Assembly (NCBI GenBank): GCA_035491895.1
Contig: DATJJY010000065.1
Location: 16,545 to 80,544 of the forward strand
Length of the DNA stretch: 64,000 nt
Origin: DASTHG01 sp035491895
Lineage (GTDB): Bacteria > Gemmatimonadota > Gemmatimonadetes > Gemmatimonadales > GWC2-71-9
Direction: 5' to 3'
The notes beneath the pieces are model-generated. The model did not search any database. It worked only from the letters and a program-made list of their open reading frames with translations, and was not told the DNA's origin. Within the stretch, counting starts at the first letter, position 1. The number at the start of each line of letters is the position of its first letter. The position numbers and the translations under genes are program-made. Shown here piece after piece: positions 32,895-40,836 of this stretch.

Positions 32895-34757
32895 GTGACC
32901 GCCCACCGTTTCTTTCCGCCGTCCCGAGCCAAGCCAGGAGATCAGCCGCCGACCTGGAGTCAGCGGCTCGAAGCACTGCGCCACGTGCCGCCGCTGTTGC
33001 GGCTCGTGTTCCAGACGCACCGCGGCTACACCGCCGCGATTCTCGTGCTGCGGCTGGTGCGGTCGTTCATCCCTGTCGCGGTGCTCTGGATCGGCAAGCT
33101 GATTATCGACGGCGTCGTCGCCGCGATTGCCACAACTCGCGCCGGTCACACGGTTTCGTGGTGGTACCTCGGTGGACTCGTCGCCATCGAGCTGGGCATC
33201 GCCGTGGTGGGAGAAGCGCTCGCCCGCCTCTCGTCCCTGCTCGAGAGCCTGCTCGGCGACCTGTTCGCCAACAAGATCAGCGTGCGATTGATGCAGCATG
33301 CCGCGACGCTCGACCTCGCGCAGTTCGAGGACGCCGACACCTACGACCACCTCGAGCGTGCCCGCCGCCAGACCGTCGGCCGCATCGGGCTCTTCGCCCT
33401 GCTGCTTTCCACGGCGCAGGACCTGGTCACGCTGGTGTCGCTCGCCGGGGTGATCCTGGTGCAGCTCCCCTGGCTGTTGCTGCTGCTCGCCGTCGCCGTG
33501 ATTCCATCGTTCCTCGGCGAAGCCCATTACGCCGCGCTCGGCTACTCGCTCCTGTTCCGCTGGACTCCGGAGCGCCGGCTGCTCGACTACCTGCGGTACA
33601 TGGGCGCCTCCGACGAATCGGCGAAAGAGGTGAAGCTGTTCGGGCTCTCGGACTTCCTCGTGGGGCGCTACGCCAAGCTCTCGGACGAGTTCTACGAGCA
33701 GAACAAGAGCCTGGCGGTACGGCGCAACGTCGTTTCCACTTTACTCGTCACCCTCGGCACGCTGGGCTATTACGCGGCCTACGCGGTGATCATCTACCTC
33801 ACCGTGCTCGGCCGCTATACGATCGGCGCGCTGACGTTTCTCGCCGGGTCGTTCCGCCAGAGTCGCGACCTGATTCAGCGCATCCTGCTCTCCTTCTCGA
33901 GCATCTATGAGCAGAGTTTGTACCTCGGCGACCTCTTCACCTTCTTCGACGTGCAGCCCCGGGTCACCTCGAAGAACGGCGCGACCACGGTGCCCAAACC
34001 GATTCGCCGCGGCTTCGAGTTCCAGGATGTGGGGTTCCGGTATCCCGGGTCGGATCGCTGGGCGGTGCGACACCTCAGCTTCACGCTGGCGCCGGGCGAG
34101 CGCATCGCGCTCGTGGGCGAGAACGGCGCCGGGAAGACGACACTCGCGAAGCTCCTGGCGCGCCTCTACGACCCCGACGAAGGACGGATTCTGCTCGACG
34201 GCACGGACCTCAAGGACTACGACCTGACCAGCCTGCGGCGCAACATCGGCGTGATCTTCCAGGACTTCGTGCGCTACGACTTCATCCTGAAGGAGAACAT
34301 CGGGGTGAGCGAGATCGAGCATCTGGAGGACGTCGACCGCATCCGTGAAGCGGCCCGCCGCAGCAAGGCCGACGAGCTGGCCGGCCGCCTCGCCGGCGGC
34401 TACGACCAGATGCTGGGCCGCCGCTTCGACGGCGGGGTCGAGCTGTCCGGAGGCGAGTGGCAGAAGGTCTCGCTGGGCCGCGCCTACCTGCGCGAGGCGC
34501 AGCTTTTGATCCTCGACGAGCCCACCGCCGCCCTCGACGCCCGCGCCGAATACGAGGTGTTTCTCCGCTTCTCAGAGCTGACCGCGGGACGCATGGCGGT
34601 CCTCATCTCGCACCGCTTCTCTACGGTGCGGATGGCAAACCGCATCCTCGTGCTCCAGGGTGGAGAGCTGATGGACCAGGGAACACACGAGGAGCTGGTA
34701 GCCCGCGGCGGCCTGTACGCCGAGCTGTTCAGCCTGCAGGCGGCGGGCTACCAGTGA
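32895..34757 (+). CDS. ABC exporter, fused TM and ATPase domains
   Basis: The 620-residue half transporter has six helices between about residues 40 and 320 and a C-terminal ATPase with Walker A 'GENGAGKTT' (about 409-417), signature 'LSGGEWQKVSLGRA', Walker B 'LLILDEPTAALD' and the H-loop in 'LISHRFSTV'. Trp in the signature (GEWQ, where GERQ is usual) is a feature of one exporter branch sometimes linked to peptide secretion. GTG 32895 is chosen because the longer open frame overlaps the divergent gene. The substrate is unknown, and no adaptor or peptidase gene adjoins. Confidence 0.9.
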   Translation: MTAHRFFPPSRAKPGDQPPTWSQRLEALRHVPPLLRLVFQTHRGYTAAILVLRLVRSFIPVAVLWIGKLIIDGVVAAIATTRAGHTVSWWYLGGLVAIELGIAVVGEALARLSSLLESLLGDLFANKISVRLMQHAATLDLAQFEDADTYDHLERARRQTVGRIGLFALLLSTAQDLVTLVSLAGVILVQLPWLLLLLAVAVIPSFLGEAHYAALGYSLLFRWTPERRLLDYLRYMGASDESAKEVKLFGLSDFLVGRYAKLSDEFYEQNKSLAVRRNVVSTLLVTLGTLGYYAAYAVIIYLTVLGRYTIGALTFLAGSFRQSRDLIQRILLSFSSIYEQSLYLGDLFTFFDVQPRVTSKNGATTVPKPIRRGFEFQDVGFRYPGSDRWAVRHLSFTLAPGERIALVGENGAGKTTLAKLLARLYDPDEGRILLDGTDLKDYDLTSLRRNIGVIFQDFVRYDFILKENIGVSEIEHLEDVDRIREAARRSKADELAGRLAGGYDQMLGRRFDGGVELSGGEWQKVSLGRAYLREAQLLILDEPTAALDARAEYEVFLRFSELTAGRMAVLISHRFSTVRMANRILVLQGGELMDQGTHEELVARGGLYAELFSLQAAGYQ

Positions 34758-34760
34758 GTG

Positions 34761-35279
34761 CTAGATCTCGGTCCGGCGCTGCGCCACAATGCGAAACAGC
34801 CCCTTGATGGCCAGGTGCAGCAGCATGTAGGCGACGATCGCGATCACGATCGGCATGGCGAAGGTATTGCCACCCTCCACGGTCGGGCTCTGCACGATCC
34901 CGCGAAACATGCCGTAGAACGGATCGGTCACGGTGCGGATGAACTGGACAAATCCCGCCGCGGGGTTTGCGGCCATGAGCGCCAGCGTGAGCCGGACACC
35001 GAGCAGGACATACAGCACGTAGAAGGCGTAGTCGATGAACTGCGCCAGCCGGGCGAGACGACGTGCCCGGTTCACTTCACGGTCGAGCCCCACCACCCCC
35101 TCGATCGCCTTCCCGCGCAGCGCGCCGGCGACCTGATCGATGCGCTGCGCCTCCGCGCGCGTCTCGCGTTCGGCGTGCTGGACGATCTCCTCGTTGACAT
35201 CGCGCTCGACGTGCGACTTCAGCGAACCGTGCAGCGCCGCGCGACGGGCCTCCTCTGCGGTCGCCTTGTTGTACGTCAT
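34761..35279 (-). CDS. YggT-family membrane protein
   Basis: The 172-residue protein has a charged helical N-terminal half ('ALHGSLKSHVERDVNEEI', 'HAERETRAEAQRIDQVAGAL') and two C-terminal helices of the YggT type ('FIDYAFYVLYVLLGVRLTLALMAA' and 'PIVIAIVAYMLLHLAIKGLF') with 'TDPFYGMFRGIV' between them. YggT proteins are linked to osmotic tolerance and to positioning of envelope and division factors; the long cytosolic N-terminus is an addition. A strong GGGGAGGA lies 3-4 bases before the ATG. It converges with the ABC exporter, with a 3-base gap. Confidence 0.85.
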   Translation of the reverse strand: MTYNKATAEEARRAALHGSLKSHVERDVNEEIVQHAERETRAEAQRIDQVAGALRGKAIEGVVGLDREVNRARRLARLAQFIDYAFYVLYVLLGVRLTLALMAANPAAGFVQFIRTVTDPFYGMFRGIVQSPTVEGGNTFAMPIVIAIVAYMLLHLAIKGLFRIVAQRRTEI

Positions 35280-35395
35280 AGGTCCTCCCCGTGGGAAAAC
35301 GGTTATGGTACGGCCCCGCTGCCCACCACCTACCCGGGGAGGGTTCGGATGTTGCTTCGTGACGGGCGTGGCTCACCGTGGCGCGGTGAGCCTCC

Positions 35396-37846
35396 TCACA
35401 ACTCGCTGCCGCCGAGCGCCGCCAGCGCGCGGTTCCGGTCGTATTCCGAGTCGATGTCCTTCGCCGCCTCGGCGTACGCCTGGCGCAGCGCGGCGGTGAG
35501 CCGGTTGTGCTGGATCAGCGCCACCAGCACATCGGCGCGGTTGGTGCTCGACCCGATCTGGCGCGACGACGCGATGACGCTCGCGATCACCGGATCGGCG
35601 AGCTTCGATTGCTCGGTGAGGGTGGTGAGGACGCGCGCGTGATCGTAATCCGAATCGATTCCGTTCGTCGCGGCGAAGAACGGCTCCCGCAGTGACTCGG
35701 TGAGGGGATACTCACCCGCCACTTGCACCAGCACCTCGGCCCGGTCGTAGCTCGATGAGATCTGCCCCACCGCGGTGAGGGCGTCGGTCACGAGCGCCGG
35801 CCCCGCCGGCGGTTGCTGCGCGAGCAGCGTCGCCAGGACGCGGTGGCGGTCGTAGTCCGAGCTGATGCCGTTCACCGCCTTGAAGAACGCCTGGCGCATC
35901 CCGTCGGTAATCGGATGTCTTTGGATCAGGACCACGAGCACCTCGGCGAGGTCGTAGTCCGACGTGATGCCGCCGGCAGAGGTGAGAATCGCGCTGGCGA
36001 GATCGTCGGGAAGATTGCGATTGGCCAGCACCACGGACAGAACGCGGTGACGGTCGTAGTCGGAATCGAGGTGGTTCGACGCTGCCACGAAGGCGCTGCG
36101 CATCGGCTCGGTGAGGGGATAGAGACGCCCCACGAGCACCAGCAGCTCGGCGAGATCGTACGAGCTCGTCAGCTCGTTCCCCGCCTGGCTGACGACGCGT
36201 GAAACCACCGCCGGGTCGGCTTTCCCGTCGGCGATGAGGGCCTGATAGTAGATCCGCTTCGTGTAATCGCCGTCGACCGCAGCGATCTCCTGGAACATCC
36301 CGTCCACGCCGCGTGTCTTGAGGATCCACTTGCTCCGTTCCTCGGCCTGGTACCCGCTGCGCCGGATCAGGTCGGTGAGTGTGGCCGTAAACCACTCGCG
36401 TGCCGCGGCGTCGTAGGGTCGCTCGTTGTTCTCGACGAACCAGCGGCGCGTAATCGTGGCGCCCGTTGCGCGCAGCTCGACGCGACGGTCCACGTCCCCG
36501 CCGCGTTGATCGATGGTGACGGAACCGTCGTCGTCGATCTCGGCGATATCGGTGAAATCGCCGTTGAGCTTGAACGGCGCGGTCGCGCGCAGCTCTTCGA
36601 CACACCGCCCGACCTGCACCATCAGCGTGACGATGTGATTGTGGCTCAGCTCGGACGTGCTTGACTTGCGGCTCTTCTCGCAGTCACCCGTATCCGGGAT
36701 GCCCGGCGGCTGCGACACGCGCCGAGCGGGTGCGCGGAAGTCCTCGTCGGCGAGCAGCGGTGAGGCCGCAGGCGAGTGGACACCGGTCACGACGGGAGGC
36801 GGCGGATTCGACGGCCGGAGCGCCGCGATCGGGAACACGAAGAGCGCCGCGGCCACCGCTCCCGGCAGCGCCAGCCGGCGAGTCAATGCGTCCCTGCGGC
36901 GGTGGGCATCGAGCACGTCGAGCAGCCGGGTGGCGAGGTGCGAGGGCCTGGCCATCGCGAGGCTCGCGAAGGCTGTGGCCGGTCGTGCTGTGAGCGAATG
37001 CGCGATCTCCAGCAGGTGCTCGGCGTACTCCGAGGGACGGGCGCCGGCGGCGATGACGCGGTCGTCGCAGGCGCGCTCCCGCTCGATGCGCAACTCCCGC
37101 GCGGCGAGCCACACCAGCGGATGGAACCAGTACAAGGCGGTGGCGACGACGGCGACGAGATGGGTGAGACAGTCGCGGCGCTCGACGTGTGCCAGCTCGT
37201 GTAACAGGACGTCGCGGCGCCGCACGTCGGACCACTGTTCGGCGTCGGTCGGGAGGAGGATCACGGGACGCCAGGTCCCCCACGTCATCGGCATCGCTTG
37301 GCCGTCGAGCCTCAGCAGCGTGACATGGCGATCGAGATCGAGCTCCGCGGCGAGGAGGTCGCGCAGCCCCAGCCATTCCGGCGACGTGACCGACACGGCC
37401 CGCCGGGCGATCCGGGCCACCTGCACGCGCGCGTAGACGAACGCCGCGAGGACCAGTGCGACTCCGGCGAGCCAGATCACCAGGAGGATCTGACCCGGCG
37501 TCCAGGGATTGCGAGCCGGCGCGGCGGCCGACTGTGACGACAGGCCGGCACCCGCGATCTTCGGTACCGCCGGAGCGGCCGGGCTGCCCGCTCGGCCGGC
37601 GGACCCGTTCGTCGAGACCGGCGTGTGCAAAGCCGGGAGCGCGGCAGCGGGAGGCGCGATGGGCAGTACTTGCCAGGCCGGACCGGCCCGCTCGGCCAGC
37701 GGGAGCACCAGCACGCCGCCGAGCGCCAGCGCCCAGATCAGGTGACGGGTGGCGGCGGCGGCGCGACGCCAGACGAGGCTCGCGACCAGCGCCACGGCGA
37801 CGAGGAGCGTCGCCTTGACCAGGATATCGAGCACGGGATTCGACAT
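35396..37846 (-). CDS. BlaR1/MecR1-type M56 sensor peptidase with 34-residue repeats
   Basis: The 816-residue protein begins with TM helices of the M56 group. The zinc site 'LLHELAHVERRD' lies near residues 215-227, with a further ligand in 'ELRIERERACDDRV', and a last TM near 328-345. The C-terminal part is not a penicillin-binding domain. After a central region it carries about eight copies of an exact 34-residue unit from about residue 545 to the end, alternating 'SSYDLAEVLV' and 'SDYDRHRVL' types. The gene lies 1 base after blaI, so on signal it probably cleaves that repressor, directly or indirectly. The signal is unknown. Confidence 0.88.
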   Translation of the reverse strand: MSNPVLDILVKATLLVAVALVASLVWRRAAAATRHLIWALALGGVLVLPLAERAGPAWQVLPIAPPAAALPALHTPVSTNGSAGRAGSPAAPAVPKIAGAGLSSQSAAAPARNPWTPGQILLVIWLAGVALVLAAFVYARVQVARIARRAVSVTSPEWLGLRDLLAAELDLDRHVTLLRLDGQAMPMTWGTWRPVILLPTDAEQWSDVRRRDVLLHELAHVERRDCLTHLVAVVATALYWFHPLVWLAARELRIERERACDDRVIAAGARPSEYAEHLLEIAHSLTARPATAFASLAMARPSHLATRLLDVLDAHRRRDALTRRLALPGAVAAALFVFPIAALRPSNPPPPVVTGVHSPAASPLLADEDFRAPARRVSQPPGIPDTGDCEKSRKSSTSELSHNHIVTLMVQVGRCVEELRATAPFKLNGDFTDIAEIDDDGSVTIDQRGGDVDRRVELRATGATITRRWFVENNERPYDAAAREWFTATLTDLIRRSGYQAEERSKWILKTRGVDGMFQEIAAVDGDYTKRIYYQALIADGKADPAVVSRVVSQAGNELTSSYDLAELLVLVGRLYPLTEPMRSAFVAASNHLDSDYDRHRVLSVVLANRNLPDDLASAILTSAGGITSDYDLAEVLVVLIQRHPITDGMRQAFFKAVNGISSDYDRHRVLATLLAQQPPAGPALVTDALTAVGQISSSYDRAEVLVQVAGEYPLTESLREPFFAATNGIDSDYDHARVLTTLTEQSKLADPVIASVIASSRQIGSSTNRADVLVALIQHNRLTAALRQAYAEAAKDIDSEYDRNRALAALGGSEL

Positions 37847-37847
37847 A

Positions 37848-38237
37848 TCAGCGCCCCTCTTTCTTGGCCTGGGCGACGAGCGTCGCCAGCCGTTTCAGCT
37901 CGGTCTGATCCATCCGGGCGTCGGAAAGATCGAGCAGGGCGGCGGCCGCCGCTGCGCTCGATCCGTCGAAGAACGTGTTTACGAGCTGCCGCAGCGCCGA
38001 TTCACGGGCGCGCTCGCGCGGCACGGTGGGGACATAGACGTAGCGCGGGCCATCGACCTCGTGCTTCAGGTGTCCCTTGGTCTCCAGGACGCGCAACAGA
38101 GCCCGGATCGCGGAGTAGCCTGGGGGATCGGAAAGGCCGTCGGCGACGTCGGCGGCGGTGGCCCGGCCGAGCCGATAGATGAGATCCATGATCTGGCGTT
38201 CGCGACGGGCGAGCGGGGGTCTGGCGCTGGTGCGCAT
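37848..38237 (-). CDS. BlaI/MecI/CopY-family transcriptional repressor
   Basis: The 129-residue winged-helix repressor has 'RRERQIMDLIYRLGRATAADVADGL' as the N-terminal helices, 'SAIRALLRVLETKGHLKHEVDGPRYVYVP' for recognition helix and wing, and a C-terminal dimerisation helix. It should bind the two GCTA-N6-TAGC sites upstream and be removed through the M56 peptidase encoded next. It is transcribed first in the pair. The wing 'GPRYVYVPTVPRE' matches the region cut in homologues. No beta-lactamase gene occurs in the window. Confidence 0.93.
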   Translation of the reverse strand: MRTSARPPLARRERQIMDLIYRLGRATAADVADGLSDPPGYSAIRALLRVLETKGHLKHEVDGPRYVYVPTVPRERARESALRQLVNTFFDGSSAAAAAALLDLSDARMDQTELKRLATLVAQAKKEGR

Positions 38238-38258
38238 CCGGGCAGCTCGGGAAGAGGT

Positions 38259-38291
38259 GCTAAAATTCTAGCATCATGCTAAAAAACTAGC
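38259..38291. promoter_or_regulatory. Twin operator for the BlaI-type repressor
   Basis: Two dyads of identical design: GCTA-AAATTC-TAGC (38259-38272) and GCTA-AAAAAC-TAGC (38278-38291), centres 19 bases apart, in an AT-rich patch 22 bases upstream of blaI. They also lie 63 bases before the divergent AraC gene, so both could be controlled. The spacing and symmetry fit a winged-helix dimer bound twice. Confidence 0.75.
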
Positions 38292-38353
38292 AACCCCGAT
38301 GGGAACCCGTATCGCGACCCTGATTATCGGCGAGTGGGACGTAGATTGTAGGC

Positions 38354-39145
38354 GTGCCACCGTTCACACCTCGGTTCACCCGCCGGCTGCCCGGCCCGGC
38401 GTTGGCGCCCTACGTCACCTCCTACTGGCGGGTCACGGCGGAGCAGGCCCCACCCTGGAAGTCGCGCGTGCTCCCCGACGGCTCGAACGACCTGATCATC
38501 GATCTCTCGGCGGAGCCGAGACCGTTCGTCGTAGGGGCGATGCGGCGCGCCGAGGTGGTACCGCTGGCCGGGCGCGTCGACCTCCTGGGTGTTCGCTTCC
38601 GGCCGGGCGGCGCTTTGCCATTCCTGCGCGTGCCGTTGTACCAGCTGACGGACAAGCACATCGCGCTCGACGCGCTGTGGGGCGGCGCCGCCGGCTCACT
38701 GGCCGACGCGGTCGCCGCCGCTCCACCGGGTGACCAAGTGACCGTGCTCGAACGGATGCTGCTGGCCGGCCTCCGGCAACCACGGTTGGACGACGACCTG
38801 ATTCTCCGCGCCGTCACTCTGATGCGGCGGACCCGAGGTGGCCTCGGGATCCGGGCGGCGGCGCAGGCTTTGAGCACGGGCGAGCGGCGATTGCAGCGGG
38901 CGTTTGACCTCGCGGTCGGCCTCTCCCCCAAGCGATTCGCCCGCGTGCAGCGGTTTCTCGGGGCGGTGCGGGATATCGGGCGCCTGGCGGCGCGGCCCAT
39001 GGCTGCGGTGGCCTTTGACTCGGGCTACAGTGATCACCCTCATTTCATCCGGGAGTTCAAGCGCCTGGCGGGTGTCACGCCGGCCCAATACGCCGCGGAA
39101 CGGCGTGTCGGAATCGTTCAAGACGAGGATCCCCTCCCCGCCTAG
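38354..39145 (+). CDS. AraC-family transcriptional regulator
   Basis: The 263-residue regulator has an N-terminal DUF6597-like sensing region ('LAPYVTSYWRVTAEQAP', 'VLPDGSNDLIIDL', 'LLGVRFRPGGALPFL') and C-terminal AraC double helix-turn-helix: 'GIRAAAQALSTGERRLQRAFDLAVGLSPKRF' and 'AAVAFDSGYSDHPHFIREFKRLAGVTPAQY'. It starts with GTG 38354. It probably controls the small VOC gene that follows 30 bases later, and its own promoter overlaps the BlaI-type operator region. Confidence 0.92.
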   Translation: MPPFTPRFTRRLPGPALAPYVTSYWRVTAEQAPPWKSRVLPDGSNDLIIDLSAEPRPFVVGAMRRAEVVPLAGRVDLLGVRFRPGGALPFLRVPLYQLTDKHIALDALWGGAAGSLADAVAAAPPGDQVTVLERMLLAGLRQPRLDDDLILRAVTLMRRTRGGLGIRAAAQALSTGERRLQRAFDLAVGLSPKRFARVQRFLGAVRDIGRLAARPMAAVAFDSGYSDHPHFIREFKRLAGVTPAQYAAERRVGIVQDEDPLPA

Positions 39146-39174
39146 ATTCGGCGCTTCACCTTCGAGGAGCCCTC

Positions 39175-39519
39175 ATGGAGCGCGACCGCCGTATCGACTA
39201 CATCGAGCTTCCCGCCACAGACATCGCTGCGGGGAAGCGGTTCTACACGGACGTCTTCGGCTGGAAGTTCACCGACTACGGGCCCGATTACACCAGCTTC
39301 GAGGACGGGCGATTGGCCGGCGGGCTGACCAAGGGCGGGAAGGTCGCACAGGGGGGCGCGCTCGTCGTGATCTTTGCCCAGGATCTCGAGGCGTTGGAGG
39401 CGACGGTGCGCCGGGCGGGCGGCACCATCGTTAAACCGATTTTCAGTTTTCCGGGAGGCCGCAGGTTTCACTTCACCGATCCGAGCGGCAACGAGCTCGC
39501 GGTGTGGTCCGAGGCCTGA
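39175..39519 (+). CDS. VOC-family (glyoxalase/bleomycin resistance fold) protein
   Basis: The 114-residue single VOC module begins 'RIDYIELPATDIAAGKRFYTDVFGWKF' and ends 'GGRRFHFTDPSGNELAVWSE', the typical beta-alpha-beta-beta-beta halves with a metal-site Glu in the last strand. The family covers dioxygenases, isomerases and binding proteins, so no reaction is assigned. The GAGGAG ribosome site is 5-6 bases before the ATG. It probably shares a message with the AraC regulator. Confidence 0.9.
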   Translation: MERDRRIDYIELPATDIAAGKRFYTDVFGWKFTDYGPDYTSFEDGRLAGGLTKGGKVAQGGALVVIFAQDLEALEATVRRAGGTIVKPIFSFPGGRRFHFTDPSGNELAVWSEA

Positions 39520-39535
39520 GTGCGATCCCGGTCGC

Positions 39536-39571
39536 CTCGGCGGGCGAAGCCCATGGGGCTCGCCCACCGAG
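39536..39571 (+). terminator. Strong hairpin after the VOC gene
   Basis: Extended stem: CTCGG (39536-39540) with CCGAG (39567-39571), GGGCG with CGCCC, and AGCCC with GGGCT around an ATG loop. It starts 17 bases after the VOC stop and lies between convergent genes. No T-tract, so factor-independent function is uncertain. Confidence 0.5.
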
Positions 39572-39637
39572 CAACTGCGATCTATGACTGCACCGGCGCC
39601 TGCACGAGGGCCGGATAATGGTTCTGTAGTGGTCGCT

Positions 39638-39835
39638 TCACCGCTTCGGACGCGGCACTTTGGCGCCTCGTTTGCGGGCCTCCGACAGACCGATCGCGAT
39701 CGCCTGCTTGCGACTGGTCACGGGCCCACCGTGTCCGCCCTTTCCACTGCGGAGCGTGCCCCGCTTGCGCCGACGCATTGCACGGGCCACGCTCCTGCTT
39801 GCGGCTCGGCCATAGCGCGTGTGTCTGGTCGTCAT
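39638..39835 (-). CDS. DUF6496-type small basic protein
   Basis: The 65-residue, strongly basic protein has the conserved core 'TSRKQAIAIGLSEARKRGAKVP' at its C-terminus, the mark of the small DUF6496 group. The N-terminal half is Arg-rich ('RYGRAASRSVARAMRRRKRG'), and a Gly-rich hinge separates the two. Function is unknown; such genes often sit with other small stress proteins, as here beside a DUF1328 gene. The protein is probably cytosolic, perhaps nucleic-acid associated by charge. Confidence 0.85.
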   Translation of the reverse strand: MTTRHTRYGRAASRSVARAMRRRKRGTLRSGKGGHGGPVTSRKQAIAIGLSEARKRGAKVPRPKR

Positions 39836-39862
39836 GCGCGTCTCCTGTCTAAGTCCGCGGCG

Positions 39863-40039
39863 TTATCGCGGAACGCTGGGGCGGGAGAAGAGCCCCAACG
39901 CCAGCGACACCAGGAACCCGATGAGGAACAGGAAGAACAAGAGCTTGGCGATCGCGACCGACGTCGTCGCGATCAAGCCGAATCCGAACAAGGCGGCGAT
40001 GATCGCCACCACCAGAAAACCCAGGGACAAGCGAAGCAT
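39863..40039 (-). CDS. DUF1328 small membrane protein (YtjA-like)
   Basis: The 58-residue protein has two hydrophobic helices ('LGFLVVAIIAALFGFGLIA' and 'AKLLFFLFLIGFLVSLALGLF') joined by 'TTSVAI', the standard DUF1328/YtjA layout. Such proteins are commonly stress induced. GGGAGGAG stands 3-4 bases before ATG 40039, which fixes the start. It lies 27 bases upstream of the DUF6496 gene on the same strand, and the two are probably co-transcribed. Confidence 0.92.
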   Translation of the reverse strand: MLRLSLGFLVVAIIAALFGFGLIATTSVAIAKLLFFLFLIGFLVSLALGLFSRPSVPR

Positions 40040-40198
40040 GACTCCTCCCTTGTGTGAAAGCTCCAAGGCGGCGAGACGAAGGCATACACACCCGGCGGGC
40101 GTGCAAGGTTCCCCTCGAGTTTGCCCCGGTGATCCCAATCACGCTTTTCTTGTGGGTTCGTTGGCTTCCGACAGACGGTTGGCCGACGGAGAAAATTG

Positions 40199-40504
40199 GT
40201 GTCAGATTTGTGCATGACCGCCCCCAACGAGCGCCGCGGCAGCAACGACCGCCGGCTCCTCAATCGCCGCGCCGGCGCCCGCTCGGAGCGCCCGAGTGCC
40301 GAGCGGCGGACCAAAGGCGATCGGCGCACCGGGTTGGAGCGGCGGCTCGCGATCCTCTCGGCAGAGGGGCAGATCCACGAGGCGTTGCGGCTCCTGACCG
40401 AGGTCATCGACTCGGGCTCCGCGCCGGACGATGAGCAGCGCTCGCTCGAGAGCGCCCTGGTGCGTCTGCGGTACGCGTTGGATCGGCTGGAAGAAGAAGG
40501 CTGA
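40199..40504 (+). CDS. Arginine-rich repeat protein with C-terminal helical domain
   Basis: The 101-residue product has an N-terminal half with x-R-R steps ('NERRGSNDRRLLNRRAG', 'AERRTKGDRRTGLERR') like the antisense ORF at 262-483, then a helical domain ('LSAEGQIHEALRLLTEVIDSG' and 'DDEQRSLESALVRLRYALDRLEEE'). GTG 40199 is preferred because GGAG lies 7 bases before it; ATG 40214 lacks a ribosome site. Family unknown. The helical half makes this copy more credible as a gene. Divergent from the DUF1328 gene. Confidence 0.7.
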   Translation: MSDLCMTAPNERRGSNDRRLLNRRAGARSERPSAERRTKGDRRTGLERRLAILSAEGQIHEALRLLTEVIDSGSAPDDEQRSLESALVRLRYALDRLEEEG

Positions 40505-40581
40505 TTTGTTGCCGGGCGCCGGTCGCAACCCTTTTTCGCCGACAGGCATCAAAGGGAGTGACCGCTTGAAGGGAGCGCCCG

Positions 40582-40779
40582 ATGTCCCCGTTCGCAACGA
40601 ACTCGATCGACCAGACCTGCTTCGGGCCACGCGCCATCGGCCCGGCCGCCGCGACGCGCTCTCGCGATTACTGTCTGCACGATCCCTCGGGACGGTTGCT
40701 CGGAACCATCGCCGCGCCGGTGCGGCGTCCTGAAGTCGGGCCGGCAGCGCCGACGTTTTACCTCCGCCGGATTCATTAG
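40582..40779 (+). CDS. Small orphan protein
   Basis: The 65-residue product ('MSPFATNSIDQTCFGPRAIG'...'TFYLRRIH') has no hydrophobic helix and two Cys. It is supported by a well-spaced GGGAG 6-7 bases before ATG 40582 and by a classical intrinsic terminator 12 bases after the stop, i.e. a complete short transcription unit. No family recognised. It lies downstream of the Arg-repeat gene on the same strand, 77 bases away, and may share its message. Confidence 0.6.
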   Translation: MSPFATNSIDQTCFGPRAIGPAAATRSRDYCLHDPSGRLLGTIAAPVRRPEVGPAAPTFYLRRIH

Positions 40780-40790
40780 CGGAGGCCTCG

Positions 40791-40835
40791 CGCCCGCCCG
40801 ATCCCGAATCCTGGGACCGGGCGGGCGTTTCGTTT
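40791..40835 (+). terminator. Intrinsic terminator
   Basis: A 15-bp stem, CGCCCGCCCGATCCC (40791-40805) with GGGACCGGGCGGGCG (40813-40827) allowing one mismatch, then TTTCGTTTGTC. The T-rich tail is the same TTTCGTTTG as in the - strand terminator at 27320. It ends the small-protein transcript; the convergent lipoprotein gene stops at 40837. Confidence 0.9.
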
Positions 40836-40836
40836 G

